From: JBKPDV01 sp046728075
GTDB lineage: Bacteria > Acidobacteriota > Thermoanaerobaculia > UBA5066 > Gp7-AA6
Assembly: GCA_046728075.1 (NCBI GenBank)
Contig: JBKPDV010000278.1
Coordinates: 1 to 15,352, forward strand
Reading direction: 5' to 3'
Length of the DNA: 15,352 bases
The notes under the pieces were generated by a model. That model saw nothing but the letters and a program-made list of their open reading frames with translations, ran no database searches and was not told the origin of the DNA. Of this stretch, positions 7,532 through 15,352 are shown piece after piece (within the stretch, counting starts at the first letter, position 1; each line of letters begins with the position of its first letter). Position numbers and translations under genes: made by a program.

Positions 7532-8770
7532 TCACAGAACCCCGGGGCTGAAGGCCAGGAGGACCGGTCTCCGCATGGCGGCGAGAATCTCCTGCTTGCG
7601 GAAGCGGAGCTCCGTCACGATGAGGTCGTGAGGCACGAGAATGGCCAGCACGTCCGCGCCCCGAGCCGCCGCGAGGACCGAATCGCAAGCGTAGTCGCGA
7701 AGCAGCGGATCGTAGATCGAAACGGCGGACGTTCGCTGTTTGAGGAGCCGGAACACCTCCAGGGCAGGGCTCTCCCGAACATCACGGACATTCGGCTTGT
7801 ACGTGGCCCCGAGGCAGACGATCCGTGGATCCTCCACGCCCTGCACGGCCCGGAGGATCTTCTCGACTGTGCAGTGCGGCATCTCATCGTTCAAAACGCG
7901 CGCCGCCTTGAGCAGGCCGGTGATGTCCGGACAAGCGTCGACGAGAAACCAGGGGTCGATCGGGATGCAGTGCCCGCCGACGCCGATCCCGGGGTTGAGG
8001 ATCTGGACCCGCGGATGTTCGTTGGCGAATTCGATTGCCTTGTGGGTGTCGATTCCCAGTCGCTCGCAGAGAACAGCGACCTGGTTCGCGAACGCGACGT
8101 TGACGTCCCTATAAGAGTTTTCAATGAGCTTGACGAACTCCGCCGTCCGGTCGTTGGTGAGGAGCAGCTTGCCTTTTACGAAGGCGCCGAACAGCTCCGC
8201 GGCCCGTGCCGTCGAACGCTCGTCGATGCCGCCGATGACCTTCGCGTTGAAGACCGCCTCGGCCATGATGTTCCCGGGGAGGATCCGCTCAGGGCAATGC
8301 GCCAAAAGGATCTCCGGACCGACGCGGTACCCGCTCCTCTCCAGGATCGGCTTGACGACCTTCTCGGTCGTCAGCGGCGGGACCGTGGACTCGATGATGA
8401 CAAGGTTCCCGGGCCGCACGAACGGGACGAGCGACTCGCAGGCCGAGACGACCGCCTTCAGGTTGGGCGACTTGTCGCCGTGGTTGACAGGAGTGGGGAC
8501 AGCGATCACGAAGGCGTCCGCCAGCGTCGGAACCTGCTGCGCATCGAGGTTCTTCTGAACGTCCGGGTCCCGGAAAAACCTCTCGAAGTCTTCCATCTCC
8601 TCGATCTTCGAGGTCCGCTCGTTGATCTGGCGGACGACATTCTCGTCGGTGTCGACGGCGGTCACCTTGAGGCCGGCCTTGGCCAGATGGAGGCAGAGCG
8701 GCAGGCCCGCGTAGCCGGCGCCGATGACGGCTACGGAGCGCAGGAGCGGAAGCCCGTCAGCGGCCGACAC
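7532..8770 (-). CDS. wecC: WecC-type UDP-N-acetyl-D-mannosamine 6-dehydrogenase
   Basis: The 412-residue cytoplasmic enzyme belongs to the UDP-glucose/UDP-ManNAc dehydrogenase family, which oxidises C6 of a UDP-sugar to a uronate with two NAD+. The NAD site is GAGYAG (17-22). IAVPTP (89-94), CPERILPG (159-166), EFVKLIENSYRDVN (211-224, with Lys214 and Asn218) and GVGGHCIPIDPWF (263-275, catalytic Cys268) follow in order. These match E. coli WecC more closely than plain Ugd. The NAD-binding C-terminal domain includes YKPNVRDVRESPA (324-336). It starts at a GTG (8770), overlapping the preceding SDR gene by 14 bases. The product UDP-ManNAcA would feed one of the GT4 enzymes. No WecB 2-epimerase, which makes its substrate, is present in the window; a related 2-acetamido substrate is possible. 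Confidence 0.92.
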   Translation of the reverse strand: MSAADGLPLLRSVAVIGAGYAGLPLCLHLAKAGLKVTAVDTDENVVRQINERTSKIEEMEDFERFFRDPDVQKNLDAQQVPTLADAFVIAVPTPVNHGDKSPNLKAVVSACESLVPFVRPGNLVIIESTVPPLTTEKVVKPILERSGYRVGPEILLAHCPERILPGNIMAEAVFNAKVIGGIDERSTARAAELFGAFVKGKLLLTNDRTAEFVKLIENSYRDVNVAFANQVAVLCERLGIDTHKAIEFANEHPRVQILNPGIGVGGHCIPIDPWFLVDACPDITGLLKAARVLNDEMPHCTVEKILRAVQGVEDPRIVCLGATYKPNVRDVRESPALEVFRLLKQRTSAVSIYDPLLRDYACDSVLAAARGADVLAILVPHDLIVTELRFRKQEILAAMRRPVLLAFSPGVL

Positions 8771-9683
8771 CGTAGTACTCCCGCTGCCAGGCGATGGTCC
8801 GGGCGATACCTTCTTCCAGCGTGACCGTTTCTCGGTGGCCCAGATCCCGTTTCGCCGCTTCTGCCGACGTCCGCTTGTCGCGGGTGTTGTGGAGTTCCAC
8901 GTCGAGGTATCGAACCAGGCGATCGGTTTTGCCGCACATCCTCAGAATCATGTCCGAGACCGTCTTGATGTCGTGATAAGTCTCGCCGGCGATGTTGTAG
9001 ACGGCACCGGGCTTGAAATTCGTCGAGATTGCCGCGAGCGTCCGACACGTGTCGTCAATGTACGACGAGGTCCGATGGTGCTTGAGGAACACGGTGTAGG
9101 GCAGATCGTGCAGCGCCGAATAGACGAACTTGCAGATGACGCTGCGGTACTCGCTGTAGGCTTCTCCAGGGCCGAAAGTATTGAAGAGCCTCACCATCAC
9201 GGTTTCGGTCCCGTGGACGGCGGCCGAGTTCTTCACCTGTAACTCGTTGACCCACTTCGAAATGGCGTAGTCGTTCATCTGGCGGATCACATGCTGGTCG
9301 GGCGTATCCTCAAGCATGAGACCGTCCCAGTCGCCGTAGATCTCGGAGCTGGAGAAGACCACCATCCGAAAACCTCGCTTCTCCTGCAAACGAATCAGAT
9401 TCTTCGTCCCGACCGCGTTCGTGCGCCACATCGTCTCGTAGAAATCCTCGCCGTTGATCCGGCCGAACTCGGCGGCAGCGTGGTAGACAAAATCAAAGGG
9501 CACCTTATCGAAAATGTTCTCCAGCTGCCGGTACTCGCCCACGTCGGCCCGAAAGTAGAAGCGACCGCGAAGACCGTGGTGGTGCGGCTTGTCGAGAACC
9601 CAGACTTCTTCGCCTCTGTCCCGTAATCGCTCGGTCAACGGCGCTCCAACGGCGCCGAGTCCGCCAGTCACCAGAATCCTCAT
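8757..9683 (-). CDS. Extended-SDR NAD-dependent nucleotide-sugar epimerase/dehydratase
   Basis: The 308-residue protein begins with strand 1 and GGLGAVG (7-13), continues with HAAAEFG (68-74), SSSEIYG (111-117) and the catalytic YAISK (Tyr139, Lys143), followed by RLFNTFGPGEAY (165-176), a typical substrate-side segment. HRTSSYIDD (203-211) is the usual motif before the C-terminal part. The ATG at 9683 has GGAGGAG 7 bases upstream, the strongest ribosome-binding site in the window. The family acts on NDP-sugars in the cytoplasm; 4-epimerase, 4,6-dehydratase or 4-reductase cannot be told apart by eye. The central Ser is in SSSE rather than SSSAVYG. It lies between a second SDR and the WecC-type dehydrogenase, which overlaps its 3' end by 14 bases, so all three probably act in the same donor pathways. 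Confidence 0.88.
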   Translation of the reverse strand: MRILVTGGLGAVGAPLTERLRDRGEEVWVLDKPHHHGLRGRFYFRADVGEYRQLENIFDKVPFDFVYHAAAEFGRINGEDFYETMWRTNAVGTKNLIRLQEKRGFRMVVFSSSEIYGDWDGLMLEDTPDQHVIRQMNDYAISKWVNELQVKNSAAVHGTETVMVRLFNTFGPGEAYSEYRSVICKFVYSALHDLPYTVFLKHHRTSSYIDDTCRTLAAISTNFKPGAVYNIAGETYHDIKTVSDMILRMCGKTDRLVRYLDVELHNTRDKRTSAEAAKRDLGHRETVTLEEGIARTIAWQREYYGVGR

Positions 9684-9731
9684 GGATTGACTCCTCCTTC
9701 ATGACCCGGATCGACCCGCGGCACGGCAAGC

Positions 9732-9827
9732 CTAGCGACAAGAACCTTGACGCCCCGACCCGCGAGCCCGCGTGCCGAGGGCCTTCACGCCTTGGCGCTG
9801 GGCCGCCAGCATCGCAACCGGCTTCAT
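9732..9827 (-). CDS. Small ATGA-coupled ORF of 31 codons, unknown
   Basis: The ATG at 9827-9825 overlaps the TGA of the upstream SDR gene as ATGA, and the frame runs 31 codons to a TAG at 9732. The peptide starts MKPVAMLAAQ and is rich in Arg, Gly and Ala, with no recognised domain or membrane segment. It occupies most of the 140-base gap ahead of the next SDR gene. It may be a real small protein, a relic of a deleted gene, or chance; ATGA overlaps arise easily. Confidence 0.2.
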   Translation of the reverse strand: MKPVAMLAAQRQGVKALGTRARGSGRQGSCR

Positions 9828-10822
9828 GAAGGGGTCAGTGCCCGCGAGCGGTCAGAGGGGCCGGCGGGCTCGGCGGCCAGAGCTCGCCACATCGCAGCCA
9901 CCCCCCGGGCGAGGTCCCACGACGGCTCAAAGCCAAGCTCGGCCCGGGCGCGAGAAATGTCGGCGACGCTCCGGCGAACTTCTCCGAGGCGGAAGGCCTC
10001 GTGAATGATTTCCGTCACCCGGCCGGTCGTTCGCTGCATGATCTCTGCGAGCTCGCGGATCGATATCGCCCGACCAGTTCCGATGTTATACGTACGGCCA
10101 CTTTGCGAGAACATTGCGGCGAGCATATTGGCGCGAGCGACGTCGTCCACGTAGACGAAGTCCCTCACCTGAGATCCGTCGCCGAAGATCCGAAGCGGAA
10201 GGCCCGCAGCCAGCCTCCGGAAAAAGATCGAGATAACGCCCGTGTATTCGTTGTCCTCCATGGGGAGACCGAAGACGTTGAAGTAGCGGAGACAAACCCC
10301 AGGAACGCGCCAGTGCCGCCAGGCGAGCAAGGTGTATTTCTCGGCGGTCAACTTGCTCAGGGCATAAAAGCTCTCCGGGCTTTGACGATGGTCCTCGACT
10401 ATGGGAATCGACTCGGCCTCTCCGAATATCGCCGATGAGCTCGCATAGACGAGCTTGCGAACACGGGTGCCGCGACAGGCCCGCAGTAACCGGACCGTCG
10501 CGAGGACGTTGGTCTCGGCGTCCCGCTCTGGGGCATCGAGGGACTTGATGTTTCCAACCTGGGCGGCAAGGTGGAACACGAAGTCAGCCGACTCGGTGAG
10601 CCTCTCAAGGTCGGGAAAGGCCGTCAGGTCCCCCTCGACGACGGTCAGGTTCGCGTTGGTCGGCAGGTTTTCGCGCCGGCCCACCGAGAAGTCCTCGATC
10701 ACCGTCACGCGAGCGTCAGCGGCAAGAAGCCGGCGGACCAGATGGCTTCCGATGAACCCGGCTCCTCCCGTTACGAGACACCTCGCCCCGATGAAGTCCG
10801 CGTTCTCCGATTTTTCCGTCAT
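9824..10822 (-). CDS. Extended-SDR UDP-sugar 4-epimerase-like protein (GalE/WbpP group)
   Basis: The 332-residue protein has GGAGFIGSH (19-27) for NAD binding, VEGDLT (62-67), HLAAQV (84-89), ASSSAIFGE (127-135), catalytic YALSK (Tyr153, Lys157), RYFNVFGLP (179-187) and FGDGSQVRDFVYVDDV (213-228). The last two segments are typical of UDP-glucose/UDP-GlcNAc 4-epimerases and related decarboxylases. The most likely activity is C4 epimerisation of a UDP-hexose or UDP-HexNAc, but substrate choice is not readable. The start is an ATG at 10822 with no strong Shine-Dalgarno sequence, 62 bases after the GT4 gene. The last 15 residues (SDRSRALTPS) are polar and outside the fold. Confidence 0.88.
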   Translation of the reverse strand: MTEKSENADFIGARCLVTGGAGFIGSHLVRRLLAADARVTVIEDFSVGRRENLPTNANLTVVEGDLTAFPDLERLTESADFVFHLAAQVGNIKSLDAPERDAETNVLATVRLLRACRGTRVRKLVYASSSAIFGEAESIPIVEDHRQSPESFYALSKLTAEKYTLLAWRHWRVPGVCLRYFNVFGLPMEDNEYTGVISIFFRRLAAGLPLRIFGDGSQVRDFVYVDDVARANMLAAMFSQSGRTYNIGTGRAISIRELAEIMQRTTGRVTEIIHEAFRLGEVRRSVADISRARAELGFEPSWDLARGVAAMWRALAAEPAGPSDRSRALTPS

Positions 10823-10884
10823 CGGCGGTTACGATAGCATCCCTGTTTACCCGAGATCCTCGGCCTGGCTGGGGAAGAGAAATG

Positions 10885-11982
10885 TCAGGACGCCAACTCC
10901 TCGAAAACGGCCAGCAGACCTTCGGCCGATTTCTCCCAGGAGAACGACTTGGCGCGGCGCAGACCGTCCGCCGCCAGGGAAGCTCTCAGCTTCGGGTCCG
11001 AAATCACCGCCTGAATACGGCTTCTCAGCTCCTCGGCTGACGTAGCCGAGAAGAACAGGGCCGCGTTTTCGCAGATCTCGCGACAGACCGGAAGATTCGA
11101 AGCGATCACCGGCGTTCCGGAGGCCATCGCCTCAACCAGCGGATGCCCGAACGTTTCCACCCGGGAAGGCAGCACGAACACCAGCGCACGGCGATAGAGA
11201 AGCGGCAGATCCTCGTATCCGACCTGTCCGAGGAATTTCACCCGGCTCTCCAATCGCAGCTCGCGGGCGAGTTGAGTCAGGCTTTCCGCAGCCCGAGTAT
11301 CGACCGGTCCGCCGGCGATCCGGAGCTCTACGCCCGGAGCATTCAGGCTCGAGAAAGCTCGCAGCAGCGTCTCGTAGTTCTTGTGGCCGCTGATGTTCGA
11401 GACCGCAAGTATGTAAGGTGTCTCGCCCGCGGGCGTTCCGGGCGGCCCGGTGTCGCAAAAGCGGTCGCTGACGCCGTGATGCACGACCCTCGTCTTCTCG
11501 CGCCTGAGGCGCATGCGGGGCGCGACCTCGTCGCGGAAGGCCGCCGAGACGAACACCACCCGGTCTGCCCTCTGGAGGGCGAGAAACACTCCTGGTTGTC
11601 GCAATGCCCGGTGACGGAGCGTCGCCCAGGCGCCGGCGCCCGACTCTTGGAGCCCGGCATAAATGCTCGGATTTCGGGCCAGGATGACCAGCCGAGCCGG
11701 AACACGGGAATACGCGGCCTCGCTGACCGCGAAGAGCACGTCCGCGCGACGGTTTCGGACCAGACGTGGCAATTCGGTTTGCTGATACCACCAGCGTTTC
11801 CCGAGAGCGCCGGCGGGAAGATCGGCTGCCTCCCAGCGAATCTTCGGGGGCAGGCCTGCGATGATGCCGCACTGATATTGCGGCGAAAGCACGATCCCGA
11901 TCTCATGGCGGTCCGCTGCTCGAGCGAGAGCCGGCAAGATCTGTTTGAGGTAGGTCACTCCGCCGCCGATGCGCGCGCTCAA
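10885..11982 (-). CDS. GT4 family glycosyltransferase (probable true start 7 codons upstream)
   Basis: From the TTG at 11982 this is a 365-residue GT-B enzyme. It shows the glycine-rich acceptor loop ARIGGGVTYL (3-12), HHGVSDRF (168-175), an ILAVSNISGHKNYETLLRAF segment (191-210), FLGQVGYEDLPLLY (250-263) and the GT4 E-x7-E motif ETFGHPLVE (Glu276, Glu284) in FVLPSRVETFGHPLVEAM. Homologues usually begin with a strand such as MRILIDALSAR before the GGG loop, and here RILIDA is encoded directly upstream of the TTG but with ACG at 12003 in place of ATG. A GGAGG sequence sits 7 bases before that ACG, whereas the TTG has none. I keep the TTG as the only conventional codon. The gene follows wzy after 42 bases and probably adds one sugar of the repeat unit; donor unknown. 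Confidence 0.85.
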   Translation of the reverse strand: MSARIGGGVTYLKQILPALARAADRHEIGIVLSPQYQCGIIAGLPPKIRWEAADLPAGALGKRWWYQQTELPRLVRNRRADVLFAVSEAAYSRVPARLVILARNPSIYAGLQESGAGAWATLRHRALRQPGVFLALQRADRVVFVSAAFRDEVAPRMRLRREKTRVVHHGVSDRFCDTGPPGTPAGETPYILAVSNISGHKNYETLLRAFSSLNAPGVELRIAGGPVDTRAAESLTQLARELRLESRVKFLGQVGYEDLPLLYRRALVFVLPSRVETFGHPLVEAMASGTPVIASNLPVCREICENAALFFSATSAEELRSRIQAVISDPKLRASLAADGLRRAKSFSWEKSAEGLLAVFEELAS

Positions 11983-12024
11983 TGCATCAATGAGGATTCG
12001 CGTGGCTGGTCCTCCGGGGAAAAG

Positions 12025-13485
12025 TCACGAGGCCGATGTCACGCCGGCAATTTCATGAGAATGGGAATCCGCGGGCCGACGTCTCCACTGACTCCGCAAC
12101 CGGATGACGACCGTGATCACGGCCAGGGAGATCAGGGCGCGAGTACCTTCTGTGAAGAAAGGCGTAAACGTCGACTCCCAATTGACCTGCGCCAGTGTCA
12201 TGTAGGCCAACGCCCCGAGAGGTTGCCGCTCGCCGTACACGATCAAGCGGGTGTAGAGCCATCGTAGACAGGCGCCCATCAGCATCATCCCCAGGATCAC
12301 GCCGGGCCATCGGAAGTTCCGGTAAAGATCGCCGATGACCGTCGGGCCGTTCCAGCTGAATTCCTGCGACTCGCGGTAAATCCGAGTGAACTCGAGACCG
12401 AAGTTCCCGGTCAACGGCTTGTCGGGCCAGAGAAGCCGTGGAACGAAGGCCCAGGAGAGCTCCTTGGGAATGTTCATGTCGGTGCCCGCGACCCGTTCCT
12501 GCGGGGCGAGCTCCTCGGCGCGGCCGACGGCGAGCGCGAGGTTGTCCAGGTTGCACAACCTCTCGATCAGTTTCTCGCCGACATACTCGAGACTCCGGCG
12601 TCCACCGATTCCGAACGCCTCGTTCACGCTTTCGGTTGTCAGGTCGAGCGAGCGCTGAAGCGAGATCAACTCGGAAGGCCCGTGCCGGAGCATTCTCTTC
12701 TCCCGATAAATGCTGATGACGAGGACTCCCGAGAGGAGCGCGACCCCAGCCGCGCTCAGCGCCAAGAGAATCGGCCGAGCCCGTCGAATCGGATACCGCG
12801 CGAAGGCAAACGCCGCTGCCATCCAAAGAATCTCAAAGAAGATCGCCGAGCGGGAACCGGAGACGAATGCGAATCCCAGGCAGATTGCGGCCGCCAGGAA
12901 AACGCCAACGAGTCGAAACCGGGAGCCGTGACGCTTCTCGGCCAGAGTAAAGATCATGAGGAAGAGGGCGGCATCCTTCCAGGTGCTCAGGGGCCGAAGC
13001 CAACTGATCCGCGTCCAATCCAGGACCACGGCTCCCGCCAGGCTCGATCCGAATCCGCCGGCCGCGGCAAGAAGGAGCGTTGCCGCCGTGCCGCATACGA
13101 AGAAGATCCAGAGCGTATCCCAGGGAATCGGTCGGCGCAGCGTCACGGCGGACGGGGGGCTGGGTGGGAATCGAACTACCCGCCCGATGCCGTAGAACCT
13201 GAGCATCAGACAAAGCCCGCCGAGAAACGCAAAGCCAAGCGCGTGCTCGAACGCTTCAACGGGATCGTTCGTCAAGCCGAGAACATCCGATTGGCCTCCC
13301 AGGAGGAGGTACGACCCCCGAACGAGAATCATGGGGCCGATGAAAAGAATGGAGAAGAGGACCATCGGATGAAACAGATCGTAGACACGGGCGCGCCGCT
13401 GAATCAGCAACGGGATCGTGAAGAGAATCGCGTTGGCGACCAGCAATACGAATCCGAGGTCCGAGAATCTCTCCAGAGCGATCAT
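12025..13485 (-). CDS. wzy: Wzy-type oligosaccharide repeat-unit polymerase
   Basis: Starting at the ATG at 13485, which overlaps the flippase stop as ATGA, the protein has 486 residues and about 10-12 membrane segments. A long periplasmic loop (about 255-385) lies between two groups of helices. It contains the SGSRSAIFFEILW stretch and the segments PKELSWAFVPRLLWPDKP and GDLYRNFRWPGV, which recur in O-antigen and exopolysaccharide polymerases. It would join flipped lipid-linked repeat units at the periplasmic face. The frame extends upstream to 13566, but those 27 residues are polar, lie inside the flippase gene and lack membrane character, so I reject that start. The stop (TGA, 12025-12027) lies in the same reading frame as the following GT4 gene. 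Confidence 0.9.
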   Translation of the reverse strand: MIALERFSDLGFVLLVANAILFTIPLLIQRRARVYDLFHPMVLFSILFIGPMILVRGSYLLLGGQSDVLGLTNDPVEAFEHALGFAFLGGLCLMLRFYGIGRVVRFPPSPPSAVTLRRPIPWDTLWIFFVCGTAATLLLAAAGGFGSSLAGAVVLDWTRISWLRPLSTWKDAALFLMIFTLAEKRHGSRFRLVGVFLAAAICLGFAFVSGSRSAIFFEILWMAAAFAFARYPIRRARPILLALSAAGVALLSGVLVISIYREKRMLRHGPSELISLQRSLDLTTESVNEAFGIGGRRSLEYVGEKLIERLCNLDNLALAVGRAEELAPQERVAGTDMNIPKELSWAFVPRLLWPDKPLTGNFGLEFTRIYRESQEFSWNGPTVIGDLYRNFRWPGVILGMMLMGACLRWLYTRLIVYGERQPLGALAYMTLAQVNWESTFTPFFTEGTRALISLAVITVVIRLRSQWRRRPADSHSHEIAGVTSAS

Positions 13486-14927
13486 TCCGTTTGTCCCGGA
13501 TCGCTGGTCAAGTTCTTTGGTACCTGGCCGACCACCATTTCCGATTTCGCTCCGTCCCCAGTCCACCCTTCTGGGCGAAACAGATACGAGCGCCCGCGCG
13601 CTAAGCCGACGACATAGACCAGCAGGCTAGTGGAAAAGGCGACCGATGCTCCGAGCGGGACACCGCCGAAACCAAGGGACTTCTGAAGCCTTGGAGTCAG
13701 CGTGAGATACACGGCTACCAGCACGACCGACGCGAGGACCATGAGACGTCCCTTCTTCGCTGCCATGGCTCCTCGGATGACGACAGCGCCGACCAGGTAA
13801 TTTAGCAACACCCCGGAATACATGCGAAAGGCGAGCGAAGTCATTTCAGTGGATGCTCCTGTAAAGTGACCCCGCTGCAGAATGATTCGCACGATCGGTG
13901 TCGCCAGGACCAGAACGAGGCCAATGACACCAATGGAAAGGGGAAGAACCCAGGAGAGAGCCTTCCGATTGACGCGCACTGCGCTCTCATACTGTCGGTC
14001 GGAGAGCCTGCGCGAGAGCAGAGGGACCAACACAGTGCTCAGCCCAAAGGTCAGGCCGCCCGCAAGCAGGTTGACGAGACGTTGAGCGTAGCCCAGGGCA
14101 GAGATAGCGCCTGGCCCGTTTTGAGATGCCAGGTAGCGCTCGAACACCCAGACGAAATGTGTCAGAAGGCCGGCGCACATCAGAGGTAATCCGATTCGCA
14201 CCAGCGATCCCCAGTCCGGTCGGGAGAGCCGACCAGGCAATAAGAGTCCGGCACGGAGTGCAGAGACAATCAGGACGCCACATCCGATGATCGCTCCGGC
14301 TGTAAACCCCCATCCGAGAGTCTCCGGTGTCCGACTGCCTCCCAGAAGCAGAAAGATTGGCAGCAACCCCACTTGAAGGATCGCCCCCACCGAGCAGATG
14401 TAGTACTTCTGGTTCGCCTGCAGGAGGCCCTGGACAATCGTAGATACGGCGAGAAACGGCACCGTGTAGGCGGTGAGCCGAAGCACGCGGCCCGCGGCGA
14501 ACCTCGCTTGCTCCGATAGGCCGGGACCGATGAGATCGACAACGTCGGCGGCGGCGACCACGAGTACGCCGGACAACACAGCACTGACGAGAACAGTCCA
14601 GCCGCAGAGAACGGTAATCTTCCCGAGCGCCGCTGATTCCCCGGATCGAATTCGGGTTTCGTTGAAAAAACCAATGACCGCGACACCCAATCCCGAGCCG
14701 AGCACGAGAAAAGCCGTGTTCGGAATCGCGATTCCGACCAGATAGCTGTCCAGCGCGACGCCGGTGCCATAAAGAGCCGCGATGTAGATCTGGGCCGCGG
14801 CCGATATCAGGACCTGAACGGCCCAGAAACCCGTCAGGACGAGAACGACTCGTCTGGAAGAGAAGACCTTCTTCGCCGGTGCGTCGATCCCCTGACCGAG
14901 CGAAAAGCCGCCGGACTTATCGCGCAT
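13482..14927 (-). CDS. MurJ/MVN-family lipid-linked oligosaccharide flippase (Wzx role)
   Basis: The 481-residue protein has roughly 12-14 membrane helices and family features of MurJ: DSYLVGIAIPN (60-70), IGPGLSEQAR (133-142), VQGLLQANQKYY (165-176) and FERYLASQNGPGAISALGYA (262-281) followed by RLVNL. In MurJ these line the cavity for lipid II. Within a polysaccharide locus and directly coupled to wzy, the likely substrate is the undecaprenyl-linked repeat unit, i.e. a Wzx role. The ATG at 14927 has AGAGGAG about 9 bases upstream, and only 18 bases separate it from the preceding methyltransferase. The C-terminal tail (about 455-481) is polar. A housekeeping MurJ is less likely here because no peptidoglycan genes are nearby. 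Confidence 0.9.
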   Translation of the reverse strand: MRDKSGGFSLGQGIDAPAKKVFSSRRVVLVLTGFWAVQVLISAAAQIYIAALYGTGVALDSYLVGIAIPNTAFLVLGSGLGVAVIGFFNETRIRSGESAALGKITVLCGWTVLVSAVLSGVLVVAAADVVDLIGPGLSEQARFAAGRVLRLTAYTVPFLAVSTIVQGLLQANQKYYICSVGAILQVGLLPIFLLLGGSRTPETLGWGFTAGAIIGCGVLIVSALRAGLLLPGRLSRPDWGSLVRIGLPLMCAGLLTHFVWVFERYLASQNGPGAISALGYAQRLVNLLAGGLTFGLSTVLVPLLSRRLSDRQYESAVRVNRKALSWVLPLSIGVIGLVLVLATPIVRIILQRGHFTGASTEMTSLAFRMYSGVLLNYLVGAVVIRGAMAAKKGRLMVLASVVLVAVYLTLTPRLQKSLGFGGVPLGASVAFSTSLLVYVVGLARGRSYLFRPEGWTGDGAKSEMVVGQVPKNLTSDPGQTE

Positions 14928-14945
14928 CCGATGTGGCTCCTCTGC

Positions 14946-15352
14946 TCACCTGTCCGCGATTCCCAGGATGTTCTGGCTCAGCACCAGCCCGGGGTCGGCA
15001 TCACCGGTTTCAAAGATATAGGTCAGCCGAAAGAAGGCCCGGACAAATCTCCATCCCAGATATCGCACCAGGCTTCTCGGCCCATGGGGAACGGGGCTGT
15101 CCTCGGCAAACTGGATCCGCCGAAAGCCGGCAATCCGCAGGAGCTGTCCGAGACTTTGTCGCGTGAAACATGTCTCGTGCGTCAGGTCGCCGTACAAGAT
15201 ACGCGCTGAGAATATTCCTTCCGCGTTCGGCACGTGCAAAATGAGCCGCCCTCTTTCGGCGAGGACACGCGCCGCCTGCTCCACGAAGGCGAGAGCCGCG
15301 GGCTTGGGAAAATGCTCCAGGACGTCGAACGCAATGATCAGGTCGTAGGAGC
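14946..15352 (-). CDS. SAM-dependent methyltransferase, C-terminal part (5' end outside window)
   Basis: The frame is open to the right edge and gives 134 visible residues. It begins SYDLIIAFDVLEHFPKP, the post-motif region of class I methyltransferases (Methyltransf_23-like), then RVLAERGRLILHVPNAEG, the strand that follows, and a tail with THETCFTRQSLGQLLRIAGF, a usual C-terminal pattern where the enzyme ends in a small helical subdomain. The SAM-binding GxGxG motif is beyond the edge. An internal GTG at 15284 is not the start, since the conserved domain continues upstream of it. Likely acceptor: a sugar of the polymer, inferred only from context. Confidence 0.85.
   Translation of the reverse strand, partial: SYDLIIAFDVLEHFPKPAALAFVEQAARVLAERGRLILHVPNAEGIFSARILYGDLTHETCFTRQSLGQLLRIAGFRRIQFAEDSPVPHGPRSLVRYLGWRFVRAFFRLTYIFETGDADPGLVLSQNILGIADR

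Noticed and set aside
7465..7535. tRNA-like 3' half on the plus strand: a GGTTCGATCCC T-loop followed by TCGCCTC and A
   Set aside because: The T-stem has a mismatch and no matching 5' acceptor strand (GAGGCGA-like) or D-arm lies at the right distance, so it is not a tRNA gene.
13486..13566. 27-residue N-terminal extension of Wzy
   Set aside because: It is polar, lies within the flippase gene, and the ATGA overlap at 13482-13485 gives a better-supported start.
1..15352. Insertion sequences, CRISPR arrays, integrase or phage genes
   Set aside because: None was seen: no spaced repeat array, no transposase or integrase motif, and no flanking inverted repeats.

Overview
The window is a GC-rich bacterial polysaccharide locus. 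Every gene I can support lies on the minus strand, so transcription runs from right to left. The organism is probably an acidobacterium (Thermoanaerobaculia-like) or a similar uncultured Gram-negative lineage. The main clue is the C-terminus of the secreted protein at the left edge: its pattern TPCRIVDTR...GPLAGP...CGIPASVRAISVN resembles a C-terminal module I associate with exported proteins of such lineages. This placement is inference from memory, not from a search.

In transcription order the right half (15352 to 9824) holds: the 3' part of a SAM-dependent methyltransferase, a MurJ/MVN-type lipid-linked oligosaccharide flippase, a Wzy-type repeat-unit polymerase coupled to it by an ATGA overlap, a GT4 glycosyltransferase with no normal start codon where the family begins, and an extended-SDR nucleotide-sugar epimerase. 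The middle (9827 to 6029) holds a tiny ATGA-coupled ORF, a second extended SDR, a WecC-type UDP-ManNAc 6-dehydrogenase, a WbuB-type GT4 glycosyltransferase, and a 43-codon relic of an SDR gene. The left part (5976 to 1) holds a fusion of a WecA/WbpL-type polyprenyl-phosphate sugar-1-phosphate transferase to the membrane and nucleotide-binding N-terminal half of a CapD/WbpM-type protein, then a second methyltransferase, a Wzz-type chain-length regulator, and a large secreted protein with a possible TIM-barrel-like region, an Fn3-like segment and the C-terminal module, cut by the window edge.

Together these make a nearly complete Wzy-dependent pathway. The WecA-like domain would load the first sugar phosphate onto undecaprenyl phosphate. 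The two GT4 enzymes would extend it with sugars made by the SDRs and the dehydrogenase. The flippase would export the lipid-linked unit, Wzy would polymerise it and Wzz would set its length. Missing from the window are a WecB-type 2-epimerase, any Wza/Wzc exporter or kinase, and a ligase. Intergenic gaps are short (largest about 225 bases) or replaced by overlaps, as expected of one long operon.

The parts most worth a second look are the WecA-CapD(N) fusion with no epimerase domain beside an SDR relic, the secreted protein, the three-segment hairpin system ahead of the WbuB-like gene, and the unusual start of the GT4 gene after wzy.
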